This document shows positions 1-8,619 of a DNA stretch of 58,076 nt, one piece after another (position 1 is the first letter of the stretch; every line of letters begins with the position of its first letter). The DNA comes from JACPFJ01 sp036504875 (GTDB lineage: Bacteria; Desulfobacterota; Desulfuromonadia; Geobacterales; Pseudopelobacteraceae): NCBI GenBank assembly GCA_036504875.1, contig DASXUK010000074.1:1-58076 (forward strand), given 5' to 3'. Under the pieces are notes generated by a model. That model was not told the DNA's origin. It ran no database searches and saw only the letters and a program-made list of their open reading frames with translations. A program made the translations under genes and the position numbers.

Positions 1-2412
1 AGCGGTATCGGTATCGGCATCGTCGACCTCCAAGGCAAGGTGTTGGTCGGCACCGGATGGCAGGATATCTGTGTCAAGTTCCATCGGGCAGTGCCGGAAT
101 CCTGCGCCTTCTGCCACGAAAGCGATATATCTCTCTCCAGCGGCGTTGCTCCGGGAACCTTCAAGGAGTACCGCTGCAAAAACAACATGTGGGATATCGT
201 CACCCCGATCATGCTGGGAGACAGGCATTTAGGCAATATTTTTCTGGGACAGTACCTGTACGAAGATGAAGAACCGGATTATGAGCTGTTCCGCGCCCAG
301 GCACGGCGTTTCGGGTATGACGAAGCAGATTACCTGGCGGCATTTGACCGGGTGCCCCGCTGGAGCCGGGAGACGGTGCAGGCAGCCATGGGATTCTATT
401 CGAAGCTGGCCCAGATGATCTCCAAGGCAAACTACAACAATGTCGTCCTTGCCGATACATTGGCCAGACGGAAGCAGGCGGAAAAGACACTGCAGTTGAT
501 GGGCATTAGCATAGAAGCCGCCTCCGACGCACTCTTCTGGATTAAGCCCGATGCCCGTATCGTGGATGTCAACGAAGCTGCTTGCCGTTCCCTCGGTTAT
601 GCCCGGCACGAGTTGCTCCAGTTAAGCGTTCCTGATATTGATATCCACTACAATGCCGAGCTGTGGCCAGAACATTTTGCCAAACTGCGCCAGCAAGGTT
701 CACTGACATTTGAGTCTGAACATCGTACCAAAGATGGCAGGGTGTTCCCGGTAGAGGTTGTCGCCAACTACGTCAAGTTCGGCGCCGAAGAGCGTCACTG
801 CGCTTTTGTCCGCGACATAACCGAGCGCAAACAGGCGGAATTCAAGCTTAAAGAAAGTGAGCGTCTTTTTAATAAGGCTCAGAAAATTAGCCATTTAGGT
901 TCCTGGTCACTTGATCTTATTACGAACCGGCTCATTTGGTCTGACGAAATTTATCGTATTTTTGGTCTGCAACAACAGGAGTTTGCGGCCACTTATGAGG
1001 CGTTTCTCGATGCAGTGCATCCGGAAGATCGTGTTTCTGTAAACTCAGTGTATTTAGATTCAATACAGGAAGGTAAAGACGTCTACGAGATTGAGCACCG
1101 GGTTATCCGTAAGCACACCGGACAGATTCGATATGTCTATGAAAAATGCGAACATATAAAAGATGCTTCAGGCAAGATCATCCGCTCGGAAGGGGTGGTA
1201 CATGACATCACCGACCGCAAACTTGCAGAGCAGGAATTGCAGCAGGCCAAAGCCGCTGCTGAAGCCGCCAACATCGCCAAGAGTCGCTTCCTGGCCACCA
1301 TGAGCCACGAGATCCGCACGCCGATGAACGGCGTCATCGGCATGCTCGAACTGCTGCAACATACCGAATTGACCAGCCAACAGCAAAAATATGCTGAAAG
1401 CGCTAAAAACTCCGGCGTTGAACTGGTGCATCTGCTCAACGACATCCTCGACCTCTCCAAAATCGAAGCAGACAAGTTAGAACTGGAAATATCCGCATTT
1501 GACCTGCGACAGGTGATATCTGATACCATCAACCTCCTGTCGCTTCAGGCCCGCGAAAAAACGGTGAAACTTGCCTCGTCAATAGATAACAACCTTCCAT
1601 CGGTCTTGAAAGGTGATGCTGGAAGGCTTCGCCAGATCATCACCAACCTTGTTGGCAATGCCATCAAGTTTACGCCTGAAGGCTCAGTAACTCTTCACAT
1701 CCGCAAAGAAACCGAAGATGAATGTTTTGCCACCCTCCGGTTTCAGGTCATCGACAGCGGCATTGGCATAGCGTCCGACAAACTGGAACATATATTCGAG
1801 CCGTTTACCCAGGTTGATAGCTCAACCACCCGCAAATTCGGGGGTACTGGACTGGGCTTGGCGATATGTAAACAGCTGACAGAATTGATGGGGGGAAGTA
1901 TCGGTGCAGAGAGTACCGAGGGTGTGGGCTCCACATTCTGGTTTACCGTCGTGTTGGAGAAGCTGACCGAAAGTGATCTTGCATCGCCAAAGCCGATTTC
2001 CGTACAAAACCTCAATTTTAGAAGACTGACAGCCGGGAACGCAAACCGCCTGCTATTGGTTGATGACGATCCAACAGCGCAGAGCATAATGCCCGATCTG
2101 CTGAAGAGCTACGGTTATCTTGTAGATGTGGCAGGCGATGGCAAGGAGGCGTTGCGGACCCTGCAGAACAACGATTATGCGCTGGTACTGATGGACTGCA
2201 TGATGCCGGAAATGAATGGCTACGAAGTCACTGCCGCCATCCGCGATCCGGCTTCAGCCGTGCGTCGGCATGACATTCCGGTAATTGCGCTCACCGGAAA
2301 TGCCATGAAGGAGGAGCGTGACAAATGCATTGCTGCCGGGATGGACGATCATCTCCCTAAGCCTTTGATTCTGGGTGATTTGCTTTTAAAACTTGATAAT
2401 TGGTTAAAGTAG
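1..2412 (+). CDS. PocR-PAS-PAS hybrid sensor histidine kinase (5' truncated)
   Basis: The frame is open from base 1, so the true start lies outside the window. Counting from the first codon (803 residues visible), residues 1-150 resemble a PocR ligand-binding domain: a GWQDIC-KFHR stretch, a cysteine pair around CAFC, and a GQYL motif. Two PAS domains follow (about 165-285 and 300-420). Then come a HisKA domain with phospho-acceptor His436 (MSHEIRTPMNG), an HATPase_c domain with N box NLVGNAIKF and a GTGLGL box, and a C-terminal receiver with Asp732 (LMDCMMPEMNG). No membrane segment is visible, so this part is probably cytoplasmic. PocR domains are thought to bind small organic ligands; the ligand here is unknown. 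Phosphotransfer from His to the fused receiver is inferred from the domain order. No output partner is adjacent. Confidence 0.9.
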   Translation, partial: SGIGIGIVDLQGKVLVGTGWQDICVKFHRAVPESCAFCHESDISLSSGVAPGTFKEYRCKNNMWDIVTPIMLGDRHLGNIFLGQYLYEDEEPDYELFRAQARRFGYDEADYLAAFDRVPRWSRETVQAAMGFYSKLAQMISKANYNNVVLADTLARRKQAEKTLQLMGISIEAASDALFWIKPDARIVDVNEAACRSLGYARHELLQLSVPDIDIHYNAELWPEHFAKLRQQGSLTFESEHRTKDGRVFPVEVVANYVKFGAEERHCAFVRDITERKQAEFKLKESERLFNKAQKISHLGSWSLDLITNRLIWSDEIYRIFGLQQQEFAATYEAFLDAVHPEDRVSVNSVYLDSIQEGKDVYEIEHRVIRKHTGQIRYVYEKCEHIKDASGKIIRSEGVVHDITDRKLAEQELQQAKAAAEAANIAKSRFLATMSHEIRTPMNGVIGMLELLQHTELTSQQQKYAESAKNSGVELVHLLNDILDLSKIEADKLELEISAFDLRQVISDTINLLSLQAREKTVKLASSIDNNLPSVLKGDAGRLRQIITNLVGNAIKFTPEGSVTLHIRKETEDECFATLRFQVIDSGIGIASDKLEHIFEPFTQVDSSTTRKFGGTGLGLAICKQLTELMGGSIGAESTEGVGSTFWFTVVLEKLTESDLASPKPISVQNLNFRRLTAGNANRLLLVDDDPTAQSIMPDLLKSYGYLVDVAGDGKEALRTLQNNDYALVLMDCMMPEMNGYEVTAAIRDPASAVRRHDIPVIALTGNAMKEERDKCIAAGMDDHLPKPLILGDLLLKLDNWLK

Positions 2413-2498
2413 CTAGAGCCTGTTTATATTTGACAAGTGTAGGAAACGATTTTATTAACGGTGCCAACATTATTATAGATGGTGGAATGACCCGGTAA
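2412..2498 (+). pseudogene. C-terminal relic of a short-chain dehydrogenase/reductase
   Basis: Directly after the kinase stop, a short frame ending at TAA 2496-2498 reads CLYLTS, then FINGANIIIDGGMTR. That is the classic end of classical SDR oxidoreductases (FITG-x-x-I-x-V-DGG, last beta strand and tail). Nothing of the Rossmann core or the YxxxK catalytic site lies upstream, because the kinase gene occupies that space. I therefore read it as the leftover tail of a deleted gene rather than a working gene. Only about 28 codons support the match. Confidence 0.6.
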
Positions 2499-2552
2499 AT
2501 GATCTATGAGACATGGTAGTTTATAGGAAAAATAAAACAAGGTGAGGTAGCG

Positions 2553-2897
2553 ATGAGGATAACAGGCGTGCTTATCGGATTAATCATGGTTATTGCGTTT
2601 GATGCCAGAGCAGAGTTTTACAAGTACAAAGATAGCAGCGGGGCATTGGTCATTACCGATAAACTGGAGAATGTTCCTAAAAAGTACCGCAATCAATTCA
2701 AAGTTGTGTGGGATAAGGATCTGGAAGCAAGGGATTCCCTGGCCAGGCGCAAGGCAGAAGCCAGATTAATCCAGGAGAAGCAGGAACAGCACCAAAACCA
2801 GCACAAAGAGATTGAAAAGAAACCGGCTAATGATGGCAAGCGTGTTGTTATTACTGTTGATGAAGAGACCGGGCAGCTGACTCGCACGTTGGAGTAG
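2553..2897 (+). CDS. Small exported DUF4124-type protein
   Basis: This 114-residue protein opens with a short signal peptide (MRITGVLIGLIMVIAF, cleavage near ARA-E). It is followed by a compact FYKYKDSSGALVITDKLENVP segment that fits the DUF4124 pattern (aromatic-K-D-x-x-G-x-x-x-x-T-D-x-x-x-x-VP). The rest is a highly charged, probably helical region rich in Lys, Glu and Gln (about residues 60-100). A ribosome site (AAGGTGAGG) precedes the ATG. The protein is likely periplasmic. DUF4124 has no established activity and I do not assign one. It stands alone on the plus strand, and the hairpin at 2948-2982 probably ends its transcript. Confidence 0.75.
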   Translation: MRITGVLIGLIMVIAFDARAEFYKYKDSSGALVITDKLENVPKKYRNQFKVVWDKDLEARDSLARRKAEARLIQEKQEQHQNQHKEIEKKPANDGKRVVITVDEETGQLTRTLE

Positions 2898-2947
2898 CGG
2901 GTTTCAAACAAATAAAATTTCAGCAAGACAAGAGGCACGTTGTAAAT

Positions 2948-2982
2948 AAAAGCCCCGGCTCCTGACCAGGAAACGGGGCTTT
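2948..2982. terminator. Bidirectional rho-independent terminator
   Basis: A stem AAAGCCCCG / CGGGGCTTT, with an inner CCTG-ACC-AGG hairpin, is flanked by A-rich sequence on the left and Ts on the right. It sits between two convergent genes and could serve both. Confidence 0.75.
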
Positions 2983-3013
2983 ACCATGCTGTTGGTATAT
3001 GAATAAAGCCAGC

Positions 3014-3862
3014 CTAGCCCTTGCCCATCAAGCCCCGGATGGCCGCCGGCAGATCCGACGGAAGGATGACCAGCTTTGAGTTGGGCGAGTTCGCGATCTT
3101 CTGCAGGGTGTTGATATAGCGATCACCCAGCAGGAATACTGCAGGCAGATCATTGTCTTTTATGGCCTCGCTGATATCGGTAATAGCCTTGGCCGAAGCC
3201 TCGGCCAGTCTGATCTGGGCCTCAGCCTCGCGCTTGGCAGCCTCCAGCCTGCCTTCGGCCTCACGAATGGTGGCCTCGCGCTTGCCTTCTGCTTCCAGGA
3301 TTGTGGCCTGCTTGAAACGATCAGCACTGGCCTGTTGCTCCATGGCCTTCTGCATGGATGGGGAGGGTTTGATGTCCTGGATCTCCACCGACTGGACATA
3401 GATACCCCAGTTGGCGACCTCTTTGGAGATGTTCTCCTGCAGCCTGGCCTTGATATGCTCGCGCTCGGACAGGGCGCTGTTCAAGTCCATCTGGCCGATG
3501 ATCGCCCGCAGCGAAGTCATCACCAGGTTCTGGATGGCGTATTCATAATTCTGGATTTCGTAAACCGCCCGGGTTGGGTCGGTGACCTTGATAAAGGCAA
3601 TCGCGTTGGTGATTATGACGGCATTGTCCTTGGTGATCACCTCCTGGGCGCCGACTGACAGCACGTCCCCCTTAGTGGAGACCCGGTAGGCAACCGTATC
3701 GACATAGGGAATGATAAAGTTAAGCCCCGGCTTGAGAGTGGCATGGTACTTTCCCAACCGCTCCACGATCCATTCCTGCCCCTGGGCAACAGTCTTGACC
3801 CCGGCAAACAGAGTGGCGGCAACAAGAACCAGCAATACAACGACTATAACAACTCCCGGCAT
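3014..3862 (-). CDS. qmcA: SPFH/Band-7 stomatin-like membrane protease-associated protein
   Basis: The 282-residue product has one N-terminal membrane helix (VVIVVVLLVLVAATLFAGV). It continues straight into a Band 7/SPFH domain (QGQEWIVERLGKYHATLKPGLNFIIPYVD) and a long Ala/Glu/Arg-rich coiled coil (about 195-240). This is the stomatin/slipin layout of QmcA. Such proteins form large membrane-associated rings and often pair with NfeD proteins, and the NfeD gene lies 20 bp upstream on the same strand. I chose the ATG at 3862 because GGAGG sits five bases before it. An upstream in-frame ATG at 3874 would lie on that ribosome site. The role in membrane protein quality control is family knowledge; nothing in the sequence shows the client. 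Confidence 0.88.
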   Translation of the reverse strand: MPGVVIVVVLLVLVAATLFAGVKTVAQGQEWIVERLGKYHATLKPGLNFIIPYVDTVAYRVSTKGDVLSVGAQEVITKDNAVIITNAIAFIKVTDPTRAVYEIQNYEYAIQNLVMTSLRAIIGQMDLNSALSEREHIKARLQENISKEVANWGIYVQSVEIQDIKPSPSMQKAMEQQASADRFKQATILEAEGKREATIREAEGRLEAAKREAEAQIRLAEASAKAITDISEAIKDNDLPAVFLLGDRYINTLQKIANSPNSKLVILPSDLPAAIRGLMGKG

Positions 3863-3882
3863 GACAGCCTCCAAATGCTGTA

Positions 3883-4329
3883 CTAGATTTTTTTCACCTT
3901 CAGAATCTGGCCTTCTATATCCTGAACCTTGACTGTATCGCCGACATGCAAGACCTCATCACCGTAACAGCTCCATTCATCAGCCCCCAGGACCGAAACC
4001 CGAAATCGGACCCGGCCTCTGCCGTAGCTGTCATCGGTGCCACGGATGATGATGCCGGTTTCACCGATAATACCCTCCTTGGAGGTGCCGGCCAGAGTCC
4101 GGTTACCTTGCGGTCTAAGATATTTAAACCACATCAGAGTGAAGGAGATTGATGCCAGCGACCAGAGAAAGATCTGCCCGACCACCGGAAAAGCGGGCCA
4201 GAGCAGATTTAAAATCCCCACCACTAGGGCACCCAGCCCGAACCAGATTATGGTAAAGGAAGGAACAATCAGTTCCAGCCCGATCAGACAAAAACCCAAT
4301 ATTATCCAGTACCACCACTCAAGCTGCAT
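3883..4329 (-). CDS. NfeD-family membrane protein
   Basis: This 148-residue protein has three hydrophobic segments in its first 75 residues (WWYWIILGFCLIGLEL, IIWFGLGALVVGILNLLW, VGQIFLWSLASISFTLMWF). A soluble C-terminal OB-fold-like domain follows, starting at GIIGETGIIIRGTDDSYGRG and ending in a basic tail. This is the short NfeD form without the ClpP-like protease domain. NfeD proteins partner stomatin-like SPFH proteins, and here the qmcA-like gene follows 20 bp downstream, so the two are almost certainly co-transcribed. A GGAAGAGG ribosome site precedes the ATG. Confidence 0.85.
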   Translation of the reverse strand: MQLEWWYWIILGFCLIGLELIVPSFTIIWFGLGALVVGILNLLWPAFPVVGQIFLWSLASISFTLMWFKYLRPQGNRTLAGTSKEGIIGETGIIIRGTDDSYGRGRVRFRVSVLGADEWSCYGDEVLHVGDTVKVQDIEGQILKVKKI

Positions 4330-4660
4330 AAAAAACCTCTTCCTGAGAATCTATATGAATAAACTATCTTAATTAGATAAAAATCTGCTTGCAAGAAAAT
4401 TTATATACTGCAAGACTTATGACCACCATTATTGGAGTTGAAATAATGGAAACAAGCTCTATTGTCGGGACACCCTTGTTGTTAAAAGCAGCTCAGAGGT
4501 CCTAACCCACCTAGTCATGACTCGGCTTCACCTTTCTGGCTTTTATTCCCTAACATCCTTCTGATTGCAATCTCTCCAACTGCTTGTATTATTTTAATAT
4601 TAAACACATATCACTGCATTCATCCAGCCTTGGTTGATCCCATTGAAAAGGAGGTTCCAT
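4330..4660. other. 331-bp AT-rich intergenic region between divergent nfeD and hydrogenase genes
   Basis: The region separates two divergent transcription units and should hold both promoters. I see no convincing gene, tRNA, hairpin terminator or GG-N10-GC sigma-54 signature. The best promoter candidate for the hydrogenase is listed separately at 4565-4592. The last bases contain AAGGAGG, which fixes the hydrogenase start. Confidence 0.5.
4565..4592 (+). promoter_or_regulatory. Possible sigma-70 promoter for the hydrogenase operon
   Basis: TTGCAA (4565-4570), a 16-bp spacer and TATTAT (4587-4592) lie about 70 bp upstream of the hydrogenase start codon. Four of six and five of six bases match consensus. 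This is pattern recognition only. Confidence 0.35.
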
Positions 4661-5797
4661 ATGGGCAAGGAAAGGGACGATTCCGCAGACAACTTGGAAC
4701 AGAAATCGGCAAAAACTGAGTACTCCTTTGGGGAGGTTCTCCGGGAGCGGGGAATTTCACGCCGTGACTTTCTCAAGTTCTGCTCAAGCATGACCGCCGC
4801 CTTGGCGCTGCCGGCCTCTTTTGCGCCCCGGCTGGCCCAGGCGCTGGACGAGGTCAAGCGACCGACGCTGGTATGGATGGAGTTTCAGGACTGCGCCGGC
4901 AACACCGAGGCGCTGCTGAGATCCGCCAATCCTACTGTGGCCGAGATTATCCTGGATATCCTATCGGTGGACTATCATGAGACCATCATGGCCGCTGCCG
5001 GGCATCAGGCCGAGGCTGTCCTGGAGAAGACCATCAGCGATTACCGCGGCAAATATATCGCCGTGGTGGAGGGTTCCATACCCTTGAAGGATGGCGGGAT
5101 ATACGGCTGCGTCGGCGGCAAGTCTTTCATTGAACTGGCCCGCAAGGTCTGCGGCGGAGCCATGGCCACCATTGCAGTCGGATCCTGCGCCGCCTATGGC
5201 GGCATCCCCTCGGCCATACCCAACCCGACCGGCGCAGTGGGGGTCAGAGAGGCGGTTCCAGGCGCAACAGTTGTAAATCTCCCCGGCTGCCCGCTCAACG
5301 CCGACAACCTGACCGCCACCATCGTGCATTACCTGGCCTTCGGCAAGCTGCCGGCCCTGGACGGCCTCGGGCGACCGTTGTTCGCCTACGGCAAGCGCAT
5401 CCACGACAACTGCGAGCGGCGACCGCACTTCGATGCCGGCCAGTATGTAGAGCAGTGGGGCGATGAAAGGCATCGCAAGGGATTCTGTCTCTACAAAATG
5501 GGCTGCAAGGGACCGGCCACCTTCCACAACTGCCCCAGCCAACGCTATAACGAGAAGACCAGCTGGCCAATCGGCGCAGGTCATGGTTGCGTTGGCTGCT
5601 CCGAACCGCATTTCTGGGACACCATGTCCCCCATGTATGCCCGTCTGCCCAATGTGCCCGGTTTTGGCATCGAACATACCGCCGATAAGATCGGCATCGG
5701 CCTGGCAGCGGGCGTGGCAGCCGCCTTTGCGGTTCACGGCGCTTTACATGCCTTGCGCAAGGAGAAAGAACCTGGCGAGGAGACCAAGGAGGGTTGA
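4661..5797 (+). CDS. hyaS: [NiFe] hydrogenase small subunit with altered proximal-cluster motif
   Basis: The 378-residue subunit carries the iron-sulfur relay of a periplasmic, membrane-bound uptake hydrogenase. A Tat signal (SRRDFLKF, hydrophobic stretch, LAQA) directs the folded dimer across the membrane. A C-terminal helix (IGIGLAAGVAAAFAVHG) anchors it. Most cluster ligands are visible: GSCAAYGG and NLPGCPLN (proximal), HDNC, CLYKMGC (distal), and HNCP and GCVGCSEP (medial). The oddity is at the proximal CxxC: the sequence reads CAGN, so the second cysteine is Asn81 (codon AAC, 4901-4903). The large subunit starts four bases downstream. AAGGAGG lies six bases before ATG 4661, which rules out an upstream TTG. 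Electrons should pass to the cytochrome b encoded two genes on. The symbol follows Geobacter usage (E. coli HyaA equivalent). Confidence 0.93.
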   Translation: MGKERDDSADNLEQKSAKTEYSFGEVLRERGISRRDFLKFCSSMTAALALPASFAPRLAQALDEVKRPTLVWMEFQDCAGNTEALLRSANPTVAEIILDILSVDYHETIMAAAGHQAEAVLEKTISDYRGKYIAVVEGSIPLKDGGIYGCVGGKSFIELARKVCGGAMATIAVGSCAAYGGIPSAIPNPTGAVGVREAVPGATVVNLPGCPLNADNLTATIVHYLAFGKLPALDGLGRPLFAYGKRIHDNCERRPHFDAGQYVEQWGDERHRKGFCLYKMGCKGPATFHNCPSQRYNEKTSWPIGAGHGCVGCSEPHFWDTMSPMYARLPNVPGFGIEHTADKIGIGLAAGVAAAFAVHGALHALRKEKEPGEETKEG

Positions 5798-5800
5798 GAT

Positions 5801-7498
5801 ATGGCCAAGATAGTCGTTGATCCGATCAGCAGGATCGAAGGACATTTGAGGATCGAGGCCGAGGTGAACAACGGCAGGGTCAGCGATGCCTGGAGTTCCA
5901 GCACCATGTTCCGCGGCATCGAAAAGATTCTCAAGGGGCGTGACCCGCGTGATGCCTGGTACTGGACCCAGCGTTTCTGTGGTGTCTGCACCACGGTGCA
6001 CTCCATTGCCTCGATCCGCGCCGTGGAGAATGCCCTCAAGATCAGTATTCCACCCAACGCCCAATTGATCCGCAACATCATCATCGGCATCCAGAACGTG
6101 CAAGACCACGTGATTCACTTCTACCATCTGCATGCTCTGGACTGGGTCGACATCACTTCGGCCCTCAAGGCCGATCCGGCCAAGACCGCTCAACTGGCAG
6201 CTACGCTGTCGGATTGGCCTAACAACTCAGCCACCTACTTCAAGGCTGTCCAGGACCGGCTCAAGGCTTTCGTAGCTTCCGGGAGACTAGGACCCTTTGC
6301 CAACGCCTACTGGGGACATCCGGCCTACAAGCTGCCCCCCGAGGCCAATCTGATGGCTACCGCCCATTACCTGGAGGCCCTGGAGTGGCAGAAAGAGGTC
6401 ATCAAGATCCACGCCATCCTGGGAAGCAAAAACCCCCATCCCCAGACCTTTCTGGTGGGTGGCATGTCTATACCGATCGATCCCGACTCCCAGAATGCCC
6501 TCAACGCCGATAAACTGATCGAGATCAAGCGCCTGTTGAAGAAGGCCCTGGATTTCGTGGAAAAGGTCTACATCCCCGACCTGCTGGCCGTGGCATCCTT
6601 CTATAAGGAGTGGGCCGCTATCGGCGGCGGGGTCGGTAACTTCCTCTGTTACGGCGAATTCCCCGATACCAGCGGCAAACAGTGGCTGCCAGAGGGGGTG
6701 ATCATCAACAAGGACCTGACCAAGGTGCTGGCAGTGGATCACAACAAAGTGACGGAGTATGTCGATCATTCCTGGTATCAATATGCGGCCGGTCAGGGCA
6801 AGGGACTGCATCCCTGGCAGGGCGAGTCGGAGGCGCACTATACCGGTCCCAAGCCACCCTATGAACAGCTGGACACGGACAAAAAGTATTCCTGGGTCAA
6901 GGCGCCTCGCTATGAGGAGTTGCCGATGGAAGTGGGCCCACTGGCTCGCGTGCTGACCGCATACGCTTCCGGCCACAAAGAGGCCAGGGCAGGCGTGGAA
7001 CTCGTCCTGAATAAACTGGGGGTTGGCCCCGAGGCGCTTTTCTCCACCCTGGGCCGCACCGCTGCACGTGGTATCGACTGTCTGCTGGTTGCCCGCAAGA
7101 CCAACACCTGGTTGGAAGAGCTGATGGCCAATGTAGCCCGGGGAGAGCTGCGCATCCATGCCAACGAGAAATGGGATCCGGCCGAGTGGCCGACCGAGGC
7201 CAGCGGCTACGGCCTGCATGAGGCGCCGCGCGGAGCACTGGGACACTGGATCAGGATCAGGGATCAGAAGATCTACAACTACCAGGCAGTGGTGCCCTCC
7301 ACCTGGAACGCCTCGCCCCGAGATGCCAAAGGACAGCGCGGGCCTTACGAAGCCGCCCTAATGGGGACCCCCCTGGCCGATCCCGACAAACCGTTGGAGA
7401 TCTTGCGCACCGTCCACTCCTTTGATCCGTGCCTGGCCTGTGCAGTCCATGTGCTGGATTTTAACGGCCATGTAATGGCCCAGGTCAAGGCCTCATAG
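5801..7498 (+). CDS. hyaL: [NiFe] hydrogenase large (catalytic) subunit
   Basis: This 565-residue subunit binds the Ni-Fe(CN)2CO centre that splits H2. Both metal-binding motifs are intact: RFCGVCTTVHS near residue 65 and DPCLACAVH near the C-terminus. The latter is followed by a 15-residue tail (VLDFNG...VKAS) that a HyaD/HybD-type protease would remove after the His during maturation. The second C-terminal ligand is a plain Cys (TGT), not selenocysteine. The protein has no signal of its own, as expected for a subunit carried out with the Tat-tagged small subunit. An AAGGAGGG site overlapping the end of the small-subunit gene precedes the ATG. No maturation protease or Hyp gene is next to the operon, so processing factors must be encoded elsewhere. 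Confidence 0.95.
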   Translation: MAKIVVDPISRIEGHLRIEAEVNNGRVSDAWSSSTMFRGIEKILKGRDPRDAWYWTQRFCGVCTTVHSIASIRAVENALKISIPPNAQLIRNIIIGIQNVQDHVIHFYHLHALDWVDITSALKADPAKTAQLAATLSDWPNNSATYFKAVQDRLKAFVASGRLGPFANAYWGHPAYKLPPEANLMATAHYLEALEWQKEVIKIHAILGSKNPHPQTFLVGGMSIPIDPDSQNALNADKLIEIKRLLKKALDFVEKVYIPDLLAVASFYKEWAAIGGGVGNFLCYGEFPDTSGKQWLPEGVIINKDLTKVLAVDHNKVTEYVDHSWYQYAAGQGKGLHPWQGESEAHYTGPKPPYEQLDTDKKYSWVKAPRYEELPMEVGPLARVLTAYASGHKEARAGVELVLNKLGVGPEALFSTLGRTAARGIDCLLVARKTNTWLEELMANVARGELRIHANEKWDPAEWPTEASGYGLHEAPRGALGHWIRIRDQKIYNYQAVVPSTWNASPRDAKGQRGPYEAALMGTPLADPDKPLEILRTVHSFDPCLACAVHVLDFNGHVMAQVKAS

Positions 7499-7519
7499 GC
7501 TTACTAAAAGGGGGCTGAC

Positions 7520-8185
7520 ATGAGCGAATCGTGCAAATACAAACGTTACCTTTGGGAGCTACCGGTTCGCTGGTGTCACTGGGTCAATGTGCTGTGCATC
7601 ATGATCCTGTCGCTCTCCGGTTTCTTTATCGGCAGCCCCTTCTCACTGGGACGATCGGCATCGGACTTCAGCATGGGCTGGGTACGCTTTATCCATTTCA
7701 CCGCGGCCTACCTGTTCACCGTCAGTGTTGTCTCGCGCGTGATCTGGTCGGTCATCGGCAACAAATACGCCGGCTGGCGGGAGTTCTTCCCCTTTGCCAG
7801 CGCCAGGGGCCGTGAAAAGATGTACCGAATGCTGCGTTACTACCTGCTGTTCGACCGACAGGTGCCTGAAACCGTTGGTCACAACCCGCTGGCCACCACG
7901 GCCTATACCCTGTTGTTCTTTATATATATCCTCATGATCCTGACCGGCTTCGCCATGTATGCCGAATATGCACCCGCTGGGTTGATGCATAAGTCACTGG
8001 GTTTCATGTACTACAAGTTCAGCTTCCAGGGAATGCGCCTTGCACATCACTTCAGCACCTGGTTGATCTTCGGCTTTGTCATCAACCATATTTACAGCGC
8101 CTGGCTGATGGATATCAAGGAACGGGGCGGAGAGATTTCGAGCATGTTCAGCGGCTTCAAATTCACCGTAGAAAAAGAGGATTAA
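7520..8185 (+). CDS. hyaB: Ni/Fe-hydrogenase b-type cytochrome subunit
   Basis: The 221-residue integral membrane protein has four hydrophobic helices (around 20-40, 58-80, 125-148 and 175-195). It has the histidines expected of the HyaC/HupC di-haem cytochrome b family: RWCHW in helix 1, FIHFTAA in helix 2, and RLAHHFSTW plus NHIYSAW near helix 4. It takes electrons from the small subunit's distal cluster and delivers them to the quinone pool. The gene follows the large subunit by 21 bp with a strong AGGGGG ribosome site. In Geobacter the cytochrome subunit is called HyaB (E. coli HyaC). Downstream, where a maturation protease gene might be expected, the next gene is convergent. Confidence 0.92.
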   Translation: MSESCKYKRYLWELPVRWCHWVNVLCIMILSLSGFFIGSPFSLGRSASDFSMGWVRFIHFTAAYLFTVSVVSRVIWSVIGNKYAGWREFFPFASARGREKMYRMLRYYLLFDRQVPETVGHNPLATTAYTLLFFIYILMILTGFAMYAEYAPAGLMHKSLGFMYYKFSFQGMRLAHHFSTWLIFGFVINHIYSAWLMDIKERGGEISSMFSGFKFTVEKED

Positions 8186-8232
8186 ACGTTGGGGGGAGCC
8201 GGCAACTAAGCCAGCATAATTTGAAATTGTAA

Positions 8233-8610
8233 CTACTTGAAGGTGGTCAGGACATATTCGGCAATCGCAAAGGCGTCTTTATCTGAGATGGTTTGCGCGT
8301 CGTACCGAAGCATCCGTGAGGCGGGATTACGCATGATCCGGACAACATCTTCGGGCTTGGTAATATGATTTTTCTTTAGAATCGAACCATACAGGCTCCG
8401 TTGCGGATCGGTGACATTTCCACCGTCGGGATGGCAGGGCGAACAATATTGTTTGAACAAGGCCTCACCGGTCTGGACGCGCTCCCCTGGCGCTGAAGCC
8501 GGTTGGGAAACGAGCGGGGCCTTTGAATTGCGAGGGTTCTCCTGCCGGCATCCAGGAAGCAGACAGATTGCAATCAACGGCAAAAAACAGGCTTTCAGGA
8601 TCGGTTGCAT
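8233..8610 (-). CDS. Mono-haem c-type cytochrome lipoprotein
   Basis: This 125-residue protein has a lipoprotein signal peptide (lipobox LLPGC, acylated Cys near residue 21) and a single c-haem site CSPCH near residue 56. A likely axial methionine is in RIMRNPASRM. It resembles small class I cytochrome c domains (KQYCSPCHPDGGN ... AFAIAEYVLTTF), ending at the usual C-terminal helix. It is presumably tethered in the periplasm and carries electrons; the partner is unknown. The start has AAGGAGC upstream and lies 9 bp after the lipA stop, so it is probably the last gene of the gcv-lip transcript. A link to the convergent hydrogenase is possible but not shown. Confidence 0.82.
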   Translation of the reverse strand: MQPILKACFLPLIAICLLPGCRQENPRNSKAPLVSQPASAPGERVQTGEALFKQYCSPCHPDGGNVTDPQRSLYGSILKKNHITKPEDVVRIMRNPASRMLRYDAQTISDKDAFAIAEYVLTTFK

Positions 8611-8619
8611 ATAGGCTCC

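Noticed and set aside
7420..7498. Selenocysteine form of the hydrogenase large subunit
   Set aside because: The C-terminal motif reads DPCLAC with ordinary Cys codons; no in-frame TGA is needed.
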